From Anthropogastromicrobium aceti (GTDB taxonomy: Bacteria > Bacillota > Clostridia > Lachnospirales > Lachnospiraceae), in assembly GCF_025567095.1 (NCBI RefSeq), contig NZ_JAOQJH010000001.1: DNA of 64,000 bases, one strand, 5' to 3'. Below are positions 43,861 to 51,659 of the stretch, in pieces. A model generated the notes under the pieces. It did not search any database, was not told the origin of the DNA, and was given only the letters and a program-made list of their open reading frames with translations. The translations under genes and the position numbers were made by a program. Every line of letters begins with the position of its first letter. Positions within the stretch are counted from its first letter, which is position 1.

Positions 43861-45090
43861 ATGGCAATTACAAAGATAAATGGAGGCGTAACAGCTCCAA
43901 AAGGTTTTTTGGCATCCGGATTAAATGCCGGCATTAAGAATCAGACAAAAAAAGATATGGCAATGGTTTTCAGCAGCACACCATGTGCAGCAGCTGGTGT
44001 ATTTACCACAAATCTTGTAAAAGCAGCACCTGTCAAATGGGATAAGGAAATTGTAACAACATCTCCTTATGTACAGGCAGTCGTTGTAAACAGTGGTATT
44101 GCAAATGCATGTACAGGCGCAGAGGGGCTTGGCTATTGTGCAGATACAGCAGCAGAGGCAGCAGCAGCTTTAAACATTCCTAAAACTGCAGTTCTTGTCG
44201 CATCAACAGGCGTAATTGGCAAACAGCTTCCTATTGATAAGATTAAGTATGGTGTAACAGCTCTTTCTAAGGTACTTGGAAGTAGCAGAGAAGATGCCAA
44301 GCTTGCAGCAGAGGCAATTATGACAACTGATACTAAGAGCAAAGAGGTTGCATGCACATTGGAATTAGACGGTAAGCAGGTTACAGTTGCAGGTATGTGC
44401 AAGGGCTCAGGCATGATTCATCCTAATATGTGCACTATGCTTTGTTTTGTAACAACAGATGCGGCAATTTCTCATGAGTTGCTTCAAAAAGCATTAAGTG
44501 AAGATGTAGTTGATACCTTCAATATGATTTCTGTTGACGGTGATACTTCTACAAATGATACTGTACTTGTAATGGCAAATGGACAGGCAGAAAATACACC
44601 AATCACAAAGGAAGGTGAAGACTACAAGACTTTCTGTGAGGCCCTTCATTTTATTATGCTTGAGCTGTCAAAGAAAATTGCCGGAGACGGAGAGGGCTGT
44701 ACATGTCTGTTTGAGGCAACTGTAATTGGCGCAAAGGACAAAAATCAGGCACGAACAATCGCAAAGTCTGTTGTATGTTCTAGTCTGACAAAAGCAGCTG
44801 TATTTGGTCATGATGCAAACTGGGGACGTATCCTCTGCGCAATGGGCTACTCAGGTGCACAGTTTGATCCTGAAGTGGTTGATATCTGGTTAGAGAGCAA
44901 GGCTGGTACTATTAAAATCGTAGAAAACGGAATTGCAACAGATTACAGTGAGGAAACTGCAACAAAGATTCTTTCTGAGGAAGAAGTAATTGCAAAAATG
45001 GATATTAAAGAGGGAAATGAGACAGCAACAGCATTTGGCTGTGATCTAACCTATGAATATGTAAAGATCAACGGCGATTACCGCAGCTGA
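43861..45090 (+). CDS. argJ: Bifunctional ornithine acetyltransferase/N-acetylglutamate synthase
   Basis: A 409-residue ArgJ that transfers the acetyl group from N-acetylornithine to glutamate and, in bifunctional members, also makes N-acetylglutamate from acetyl-CoA. ArgJ matures by self-cleavage before a threonine; the expected segment is seen as HPNMCTMLCF, with Cys in place of the more usual Ala before the Thr (about residue 195). AAAGGA precedes the ATG. It heads argJ-argB-argD; argC is not in this cluster. Confidence 0.96.
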   Translation: MAITKINGGVTAPKGFLASGLNAGIKNQTKKDMAMVFSSTPCAAAGVFTTNLVKAAPVKWDKEIVTTSPYVQAVVVNSGIANACTGAEGLGYCADTAAEAAAALNIPKTAVLVASTGVIGKQLPIDKIKYGVTALSKVLGSSREDAKLAAEAIMTTDTKSKEVACTLELDGKQVTVAGMCKGSGMIHPNMCTMLCFVTTDAAISHELLQKALSEDVVDTFNMISVDGDTSTNDTVLVMANGQAENTPITKEGEDYKTFCEALHFIMLELSKKIAGDGEGCTCLFEATVIGAKDKNQARTIAKSVVCSSLTKAAVFGHDANWGRILCAMGYSGAQFDPEVVDIWLESKAGTIKIVENGIATDYSEETATKILSEEEVIAKMDIKEGNETATAFGCDLTYEYVKINGDYRS

Positions 45091-45138
45091 TAAAAAGCTT
45101 GTAACAACGACTACCCATAAAAAAGAGGAGAACACAAA

Positions 45139-46041
45139 ATGGAATTAGACAGCAAAATTATGGAAAAGGCCGCTACCTTGATTGAGGCACTGCCTTATAT
45201 ACAGAGATTCAACAGAAAGATTATTGTCGTAAAGTATGGCGGAAGCGCAATGGCAGATGAGGAGTTAAAGCGAAACGTCATTAAAGATGTTGTTTTGTTA
45301 AAGCTGGTTGGTTTTAAACCTATCATTGTGCATGGAGGAGGCAAAGAAATCAGCCGTTGGGTATCTAAAGTGGGCATGGAGCCGCGCTTTGTAAATGGAC
45401 TTCGCGTAACCGATGCTGATACGATGGAAATTGCAGAGATGGTATTGAATAAGGTTAATAAAAGTCTTGTCTCTATGGTAAATGAGCTTGGAGTAAAGGC
45501 TGTCGGTATCTCTGGCAAGGATGGTCAGCTGCTTCGCTGTGATAAGAAGCTGTCTAATGGACAGGATATCGGTTTTGTAGGTGATATTAAAGAAGTAAAT
45601 CCAAAGATTTTATTTGATCTTCTTGAAAAAGACTTTTTGCCAATCATTTGCCCAATCGGATTTGATGATAACTGTCAAAGCTATAACATCAATGCAGATG
45701 ATGCAGCTTGTGCAATTGCACGTGCCGTTAAAGCTGAAAAGCTTGCATTTTTAACAGATGTTGAAGGTGTTTATGCAGATCCAAAGGATAAAGATACGTT
45801 AATCTCTGAGCTGACAACTGATCATATGGAAGAGTTGTTAAACAGCGGCAATATTGGAGGCGGTATGCTGCCAAAACTTCAAAATTGTCTTGATGCTGTC
45901 TTAAATGGTGTATCAAGAGTTCATATCATGGATGGTCGAATTGCTCATTGCCTGCTTCTTGAGATCTTTACAAATAAGGGCATTGGTACCGCTATTTTAA
46001 AGGCAGGCGATGACCATTTTTACACACCTGACGAAAAGTAA
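45139..46041 (+). CDS. argB: Acetylglutamate kinase
   Basis: A 300-residue amino-acid kinase that phosphorylates N-acetylglutamate, the second step of the acetylated arginine pathway. The N-terminal VVKYGGSAM (residues 33-41) and VHGGGKEISRW segments form the phosphate-binding site, and the substrate region SYNINADDAACAIAR follows. Length and the N-terminal helix suggest an arginine-sensitive hexameric form, which is inference. GAGGAG precedes the ATG, and argJ ends 48 bases upstream. Confidence 0.96.
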   Translation: MELDSKIMEKAATLIEALPYIQRFNRKIIVVKYGGSAMADEELKRNVIKDVVLLKLVGFKPIIVHGGGKEISRWVSKVGMEPRFVNGLRVTDADTMEIAEMVLNKVNKSLVSMVNELGVKAVGISGKDGQLLRCDKKLSNGQDIGFVGDIKEVNPKILFDLLEKDFLPIICPIGFDDNCQSYNINADDAACAIARAVKAEKLAFLTDVEGVYADPKDKDTLISELTTDHMEELLNSGNIGGGMLPKLQNCLDAVLNGVSRVHIMDGRIAHCLLLEIFTNKGIGTAILKAGDDHFYTPDEK

Positions 46042-46068
46042 TTTATTTCACAGAAAGGCACTTTAATT

Positions 46069-47250
46069 ATGGAAACACAGACAATTATTCAGACAGCAGA
46101 AAGCAGTCTGCTTCATACCTACAATCGCTTTCCGATCGTTCTTGATCATGGCGAGGATGTTTATCTGTATGATACTGATCAGAAAAAATATCTTGACTTT
46201 GCAGCAGGAATTGCTGTATTTGCACTAGGCTACAGCAATGACACATACAAAACGGCAGTTAAAGAGCAGGTTGATAAGCTTGTACATACCTCTAATCTGT
46301 TTTACAATGAGCCAGCAGCCAAGGCAGCAAAAAAAATCACACAGCTGACAGGAATGAACCGTGTATTCTTTACCAATAGTGGAACTGAGGCAATTGAAGG
46401 AGCTATCAAGCTTGTTCGTAAATATGCCTATAATAAAGATGGACGCACAGATCATGAAATTATTGCCATGAAGCATTCATTCCATGGAAGAAGTATGGGA
46501 GCTCTTTCAGTAACAGGAAATGATGCTTATCAGGCACCATTCAAGCCGCTTATTGGTGGTGTTCGTTTTGCTGAATATAATAACCTTGAAAGTGTAAAAT
46601 CACTGATTACAGACCGTACCTGCGGTATTATCTTAGAGGCACTTCAAGGAGAAGGCGGAATTTACCCGGCATCAAAGGAATTTATGCAGGGACTTCGTGC
46701 CCTCTGCGATGAACATGATATTTTACTTGTCTGCGATGAAATCCAGTGTGGAATGGGACGTACTGGAAATATGTTCTGTTATCAGAGCTATGATATCTTG
46801 CCAGATGTTGTCTGTGTAGCAAAGGCTCTTGGAAATGGTCTTCCAATCGGTGCATTTTTATGCCGTGAAGAATGTGCAGCACTTGTACCTGGCGATCACG
46901 GTTCTACTTATGGCGGAAATCCACTTGTGTGTGCTGCTGCTAATGCAGTTATGGATCAGTTTGAAGAATTGAACCTGACTGCGCATGTAAAAGAAGTGGG
47001 TGCATATTTGTATGAGCAATTAGAGCAGTTAACAGCTGAATTTGACTGTATTAAGGATCATCGTGGCATTGGACTTATGCAGGGAATTGAGCTTACAATT
47101 CCTGTAGGTGATGTGATCAAAAAGGCTCAAAAAGAGGGCTTAATTATTATTTCTGCATCAGGAAACGTAATTCGTTTTGTTCCGCCGCTTGTCATTGAAA
47201 AAAAGCATGTTGATGAGATGATTGCAAAATTAAAAAAATGTCTCCAGTAA
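46069..47250 (+). CDS. argD: Acetylornithine aminotransferase
   Basis: A 393-residue class III PLP aminotransferase converting N-acetylglutamate semialdehyde to N-acetylornithine. The PLP-binding Asp lies in CDEIQCGMGRTG and the Schiff-base lysine in CVAKALGNGLPIGA (about residue 246). FFTNSGTEAIEGAIKL marks the phosphate site. AGAAAGG precedes the ATG, 27 bases after argB. It is the last arginine gene of this operon. Confidence 0.95.
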   Translation: METQTIIQTAESSLLHTYNRFPIVLDHGEDVYLYDTDQKKYLDFAAGIAVFALGYSNDTYKTAVKEQVDKLVHTSNLFYNEPAAKAAKKITQLTGMNRVFFTNSGTEAIEGAIKLVRKYAYNKDGRTDHEIIAMKHSFHGRSMGALSVTGNDAYQAPFKPLIGGVRFAEYNNLESVKSLITDRTCGIILEALQGEGGIYPASKEFMQGLRALCDEHDILLVCDEIQCGMGRTGNMFCYQSYDILPDVVCVAKALGNGLPIGAFLCREECAALVPGDHGSTYGGNPLVCAAANAVMDQFEELNLTAHVKEVGAYLYEQLEQLTAEFDCIKDHRGIGLMQGIELTIPVGDVIKKAQKEGLIIISASGNVIRFVPPLVIEKKHVDEMIAKLKKCLQ

Positions 47251-47271
47251 ATGCATGATTGTTCCTTTCGC

Positions 47272-47316
47272 GGATACACTCTTATTAAGCAGCAAAATCA
47301 ATTGGAAAGTGTATCC
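47272..47316 (+). promoter_or_regulatory. Hairpin upstream of DMT transporter gene
   Basis: GGATACACT pairs with AGTGTATCC around a 27-nt loop, with no T tract. It occupies most of the gap between argD and the transporter gene and may be a processing or regulatory structure. Confidence 0.35.
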
Positions 47317-47334
47317 GATGGAAAGTGAGGTATT

Positions 47335-47772
47335 ATGTGGGGTATCATTCTTGCTCTTATTTCAGGGGCACTGATGAGTATTCAGGGGGTATTTAATACA
47401 GAAGTGACAAAGCAAACAAGCCTGTGGGTATCCACAGGCTTTGTCCAGTTAACAGCATTTTTCGTGTGCGTTATTGCGTGGCTTTGTACAGGACGTGAAA
47501 ATGTGGCACTTCTTACAGAAGTTCGCCCATGGTATCTTCTTACTGGCGGTATTTTGGGAGCCTTTATTACGATAACAGTTGTTCAGAGTATGAGATCACT
47601 AGGCCCCGCTCAGGCTGTCATTATTATTGTAACTTCGCAGGTAGCAGTTGCATATCTGATAGAGCTGTTTGGCTTGTTTGGCAGCAGTCAGGCATCATTT
47701 TCATGGAGGAAAATCCTTGGACTTTTGATTGCCATTGCGGGGATCGTGTTGTTTAGATGGGAGAAGGCTTAA
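47335..47772 (+). CDS. DMT-superfamily small transporter (YdcZ/DUF606-like)
   Basis: A 145-residue, very hydrophobic protein with about five membrane-spanning segments, one of them GALMSIQGVFNTEVTKQTSL at its edge. This matches the DUF606/YdcZ branch of the drug/metabolite transporter superfamily, which often functions as paired or homodimeric half-size proteins. The substrate is unknown. GAAAGTGAGG precedes the ATG. It follows argD by 84 bases and may be read from the same promoter, but a link to arginine is not shown. Confidence 0.85.
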   Translation: MWGIILALISGALMSIQGVFNTEVTKQTSLWVSTGFVQLTAFFVCVIAWLCTGRENVALLTEVRPWYLLTGGILGAFITITVVQSMRSLGPAQAVIIIVTSQVAVAYLIELFGLFGSSQASFSWRKILGLLIAIAGIVLFRWEKA

Positions 47773-47813
47773 AATAAGAAAACGAAAGTTTTTCAGAAAA
47801 TTGCAAAAGCCCC

Positions 47814-47842
47814 TTGCATACTGACGCATATTTTTGTAGAAT
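47814..47842 (+). promoter_or_regulatory. Promoter of comEA array
   Basis: TTGCAT, 17-bp spacer, TAGAAT, about 45 bases before the comEA start codon. It is the only clear promoter found ahead of the five-gene set that ends with comEC. Confidence 0.6.
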
Positions 47843-47886
47843 GATAGTATCGGTGCAGCAGTATGCCTGCCGAAAGGCGGGATAGG

Positions 47887-48564
47887 ATGAAAAAGACACA
47901 TCAGTGGATGCTGTTTTTTCTTTTTCTGTTTTTTGTGTCTGAAATCTTGGCATGCACAAAAAAAGAAGAAAAGCTTGTCTTTTATCAGACAACACAGATA
48001 CAAAAGATGGACGATTCCAAAGAGGATACGCAATTTTTTCAGGAAGAAGCACAGACAAGTCAGGTGTCCGAATCCAGTTTGCATGAAACAACACAAGCAG
48101 CAGTCGAGACGATTGCTGTTTATCTGTGCGGTGAAGTTTGTAAGCCTGGTGTCTATGTACTGCAGGAAGGATCACGTCTTTATCAGGCAGTAGAAGAGGC
48201 AGGTGGCCTGACTGCAAATGCTCAGGCAAAGGCAGTAAATCTCGCCCGGATTCTTGCAGATTCGGAACAGATTTATATTCCAAATATTTCAGAATCAATC
48301 GACCAGATTGAAAACGAGACACAAAATGTCATATCATCTGCAGCAGCAGTTCCCTCTGCATCATCAGATGGCTTACTTAATATAAATCAGGCATCTGAAT
48401 CTGAGCTGATGCAGCTTCCTGGGATTGGTCAGGTTAAAGCCGCGGCAATTGTGACATATCGAAACAGCAATGGTCCGTTTTCTTCTATCGAGGAAATTAA
48501 AAATGTACCGGGGATAAAAGAAGCAGCCTTTGAGAAAATCAAAGGCATGATTACAGTTTTTTAG
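47887..48564 (+). CDS. comEA: ComEA-type DNA-binding lipoprotein
   Basis: A 225-residue protein. The N terminus is a lipoprotein signal with the lipobox ILAC (Cys at about residue 23). It is followed by a linker, an SLBB domain (AVYLCGEVCKPGVYVLQEGS onward) and a C-terminal pair of helix-hairpin-helix motifs (MQLPGIGQVKAAAIVTYR, then NVPGIKEAAFEKI). This matches the surface DNA receptor for competence, anchored by lipid instead of the usual transmembrane helix. The ATG at 47887 has AGGCGGG upstream. It starts the comEA-TCS-GerMN-comEC array. Confidence 0.88.
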   Translation: MKKTHQWMLFFLFLFFVSEILACTKKEEKLVFYQTTQIQKMDDSKEDTQFFQEEAQTSQVSESSLHETTQAAVETIAVYLCGEVCKPGVYVLQEGSRLYQAVEEAGGLTANAQAKAVNLARILADSEQIYIPNISESIDQIENETQNVISSAAAVPSASSDGLLNINQASESELMQLPGIGQVKAAAIVTYRNSNGPFSSIEEIKNVPGIKEAAFEKIKGMITVF

Positions 48565-48591
48565 GTAAGACAGAACAGGAGTGGCTCGAAG

Positions 48592-49290
48592 GTGGCAAAG
48601 ATATTAGTGGTAGACGATGAAAAGATTATAGTAAAGGGCATCCGGTTCAGTCTGCTTCAGGATCAAATGGAAGTAGACTGCGCCTATGACGGAGAGCAGG
48701 CAGTCGAGATGGCAAGAAACACAGAATACGATGTGGTTCTTCTTGACGTAATGCTGCCAAAGCTTGATGGTTTTCAGGTGTGTCAGGCAATCCGTGAGTT
48801 TTCCAATATGCCTATTATTATGCTGACAGCAAAGGGAGACGATATGGATAAGATCCTTGGTCTTGAATATGGTGCAGATGATTATGTTACAAAGCCATTT
48901 AATATTCTTGAAGTTAAAGCACGCATCAAAGCCATTATGCGAAGAAGCAGCAATACTATGATTCATCCGCCGCAGCCACCGGAAAACAGTACAGATATTG
49001 TCACTGGTGATCTGCGTCTTGATGTTCAGGGCCGCCGCCTGTTTATTTTAGGCAGTGAGATCAATGTAACTTCAAGAGAATTTGATCTTCTTAAAATTCT
49101 AGTGCTTAATCCAAATAAGGTCTACAGCCGTGAAGAACTGTTAAACCTTGTTTGGGGGTATGAATATCCTGGTGATGTGCGTACTGTTGATGTACATATC
49201 AGAAGGCTGCGTGAGAAGATTGAGCGTAATCCAAGTGAACCGAAATATGTATTTACAAAATGGGGAGTGGGATATTACTATAAGGCATGA
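48592..49290 (+). CDS. OmpR/PhoB-family response regulator
   Basis: A 232-residue response regulator. The receiver has acidic VVDDEK near the N terminus, phospho-acceptor Asp52 in LLDVMLP and Lys in IMLTAK (about residue 102). A C-terminal winged helix follows (TSREFDLLKIL, then RTVDVHIRRLREKI). The start is GTG at 48592 with AGGAG ten bases upstream. The kinase gene overlaps its stop by four bases (ATGA), so they are a cognate pair. It lies inside a competence-gene array, which suggests but does not prove a role in controlling DNA uptake. Confidence 0.94.
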   Translation: MAKILVVDDEKIIVKGIRFSLLQDQMEVDCAYDGEQAVEMARNTEYDVVLLDVMLPKLDGFQVCQAIREFSNMPIIMLTAKGDDMDKILGLEYGADDYVTKPFNILEVKARIKAIMRRSSNTMIHPPQPPENSTDIVTGDLRLDVQGRRLFILGSEINVTSREFDLLKILVLNPNKVYSREELLNLVWGYEYPGDVRTVDVHIRRLREKIERNPSEPKYVFTKWGVGYYYKA

Positions 49291-50732
49291 TAGCAAAACG
49301 GGATCATAATTTTTTCTGGGGAAGCTTTCGCTTTCGTATATTTTTTCTTCTCATGATTATGGGATTGCTTCCGCTTCTTGCAGGCTCTGAGATGATTAAG
49401 CGTTCTTATCGAAGTTCCATTATTGATCAGAAGCTTTCGGAGCTGCGTTATACATGTCAGACTGTAGCAGGACAAATGAGCGGAAATTCTCTGGCGGAAG
49501 CAGTAGATGATGAGATGACACGGGAATTAAATTTCCTTGCGGAATACTGCGGTGGACGTCTTCTTCTTGTAGACAGCTCTTATCGTATTTTATTTGATAC
49601 ATACGGTGTAACGCAAAATAAATACTGCATTTCTGAGCAGATTATTGATACATTCAGCAGTCGTCCGTATGAACATTATTCACAAAAGACAGAGTATCTG
49701 GAGCTGGCTGTGCCGCTTCGGACAAGGACGATGCTCACAGATGGTGATGATAGTATTACAGGAGTGCTGCTTCTTAGCTCGTCTGGTGCTTGGATTGCCA
49801 AAATGATAAATTCCATGAATCGACAGGTCCTTTTGATTGAAATCACAGGCTCTATGATTTTGTTCGCACTTAGCTTTATTTTTGCTTGGACCAGTTCAAC
49901 ACCGTGGAAAAATCTTGTAACGACACTCAATCAGGTGCTTGATGGAAACCTCGATGTTACATTTTCGACAGAAGGCGGCTATAATGAAACAAAAGAGATC
50001 ATTAATACATTTAATCAGGTATTGGGGCGTCTGCGTGCAATTGACCAGTCGCGACAGGAATTTGTTTCTAATGTCTCTCATGAATTAAAAACACCTATCA
50101 CATCAATGCGTGTGTTAGCTGATTCGTTGATCTCAGGTGACAATGTGCCTGTTGATATTTATCGCGAGTTTATGCAGGATATTTCAGACGAGATTGACAG
50201 AGAAACAAAAATTATCAATGATTTGCTTACACTTGTTCGTATGGATAAAAATGCAACTGAGCTTAATATCAGCCAAGTTAATATTAATAATCTTGTCGAA
50301 CAGATTTTAAAGCGCGTGCGTCCAATCGCAAAGACGCGTTCAATTGAAATCATTTTCGAAAGCTTTCGTCCTGTAACGGCAGATGTTGATGAGACGAAGC
50401 TTAGTCTTGCTGTTACAAATCTTGTGGAAAATGGTGTAAAGTACAACAATGACGGCGGATGGGTACGAGTATCTGTGAATGCTGATCATAAATATTTTTA
50501 TATTAAGGTATCTGATTCAGGTGTGGGTATTCCAAAGGATGCGCAAACAAGAATTTATGAGCGTTTTTATCGCGTAGACAAGGCTCGTTCACGTGAGACT
50601 GGCGGAACAGGTCTTGGTCTTGCTATCACACAAAATGTAGTGAAGCTGCACCATGGTGGTATTAAGCTAAACAGTACACCAGGAGAGGGAACAACCTTTC
50701 TTGTTAGAATACCGCTCAAATATATTGAGTAA
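49287..50732 (+). CDS. Sensor histidine kinase
   Basis: A 481-residue membrane kinase. Two transmembrane segments (about residues 19-36 and 181-202) flank an extracytoplasmic sensor of about 140 residues. A HAMP-like linker, the HisKA phospho-acceptor His265 (SNVSHELKTP) and an HATPase with N-box TNLVENGVKYN, DSGVGIP and GGTGLGLAI follow. The layout matches VicK/PhoR-like kinases, but the sensor is not recognisable. It overlaps the response regulator by four bases, and the GerMN gene starts 28 bases after it. Confidence 0.94.
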   Translation: MIAKRDHNFFWGSFRFRIFFLLMIMGLLPLLAGSEMIKRSYRSSIIDQKLSELRYTCQTVAGQMSGNSLAEAVDDEMTRELNFLAEYCGGRLLLVDSSYRILFDTYGVTQNKYCISEQIIDTFSSRPYEHYSQKTEYLELAVPLRTRTMLTDGDDSITGVLLLSSSGAWIAKMINSMNRQVLLIEITGSMILFALSFIFAWTSSTPWKNLVTTLNQVLDGNLDVTFSTEGGYNETKEIINTFNQVLGRLRAIDQSRQEFVSNVSHELKTPITSMRVLADSLISGDNVPVDIYREFMQDISDEIDRETKIINDLLTLVRMDKNATELNISQVNINNLVEQILKRVRPIAKTRSIEIIFESFRPVTADVDETKLSLAVTNLVENGVKYNNDGGWVRVSVNADHKYFYIKVSDSGVGIPKDAQTRIYERFYRVDKARSRETGGTGLGLAITQNVVKLHHGGIKLNSTPGEGTTFLVRIPLKYIE

Positions 50733-50759
50733 ATTAAGTAAATGGAAAGGAAACAGAAT

Positions 50760-51659
50760 ATGAAGAAAAAATTAAATCTGGTGCTTTTTCTTTTGCTTTT
50801 ATGTATGGCAGCTGGATGCGATAAAAAAACTGTATCAACAGATGGAATCCGTATTTACTATAGGGCTCTGTCAGAAAATGGCATTAGCTCCTATTATTAT
50901 AAGCCGACAGGTACCGATCAGGAAACAGTTATAAATGAACTGTGGGCAAAGCTGATTAAAAGTGATACTGAAAAAGCACGTATAAGTCTTATTCCGTCTG
51001 ATTTAAAGCTTGTGCGTTTTTCAGTGGAAAACAGCAGCCTTGGGCTTTATTTTGACAGTTCCTATCAAAATATGGACACTGTGTCAGAGCTGTTATTTAG
51101 GGCAGGTATAGTACGAACCTTTTGTCAGGTTGAAGGTGTGGAGTCGGTAACATTTTTTGTAGACGAAAAGCCACTTACAAATAGTTCCTTTGCACCTCTT
51201 GGTGCTCAGACAGCTTCTGATTATGTGGATATTATAGAAAGCGGACTTAGCAGTCAAAAAAAGACCACACTTACTTTATACTATGCAAATGAAAAAGGGG
51301 ATGCTCTTGTAAAAAAGATTCAAAATGTTGTATATGAGAGTTCCTATTCCATTGAAAAAGATGTAATCAATCGCCTGATTCAGGGACCTTTTGAAGATGA
51401 ATATTTTCGAACACTGCCTGCTAATCTGCAGGTGATCAGTATAAGCGTTAAAGACAAAATTTGTTATGTCAATTTTGATTCGTCATTTCTGACTGATGCG
51501 CTTTCTATTGATGGCAATTTGATTGTATATTCGATTGTAAATTCATTGACGGAGCTGCCAGATATCCAGCGTGTTCAGATCATGGTGGACGGCGACAGCA
51601 ATATCGTATTTCGCGATATATCACTGAGCAATCCACTAGAAAGGAATTTAAACTATTGA
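50760..51659 (+). CDS. GerMN-domain lipoprotein
   Basis: A 299-residue lipoprotein. A short signal ends in the lipobox MAAGC (Cys near residue 20), and two GerMN-type domains follow (about 35-150 and 165-290), recognisable by repeated SFDSSYQ-like and FVDSSFLT-like stretches around LYFDSSYQN and YVNFDSSFLTDAL. GerMN domains occur in the spore protein GerM and in surface proteins tied to kinases such as LpqB-type partners. The ATG at 50760 has AAAGGAAA upstream. The TTG of comEC overlaps its stop by four bases. Confidence 0.85.
   Translation: MKKKLNLVLFLLLLCMAAGCDKKTVSTDGIRIYYRALSENGISSYYYKPTGTDQETVINELWAKLIKSDTEKARISLIPSDLKLVRFSVENSSLGLYFDSSYQNMDTVSELLFRAGIVRTFCQVEGVESVTFFVDEKPLTNSSFAPLGAQTASDYVDIIESGLSSQKKTTLTLYYANEKGDALVKKIQNVVYESSYSIEKDVINRLIQGPFEDEYFRTLPANLQVISISVKDKICYVNFDSSFLTDALSIDGNLIVYSIVNSLTELPDIQRVQIMVDGDSNIVFRDISLSNPLERNLNY

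Noticed and set aside
47753..48322. 189-codon minus-strand open frame across the comEA start
   Set aside because: Antisense to comEA and its promoter, composition typical of a shadow frame, no homology recognised.
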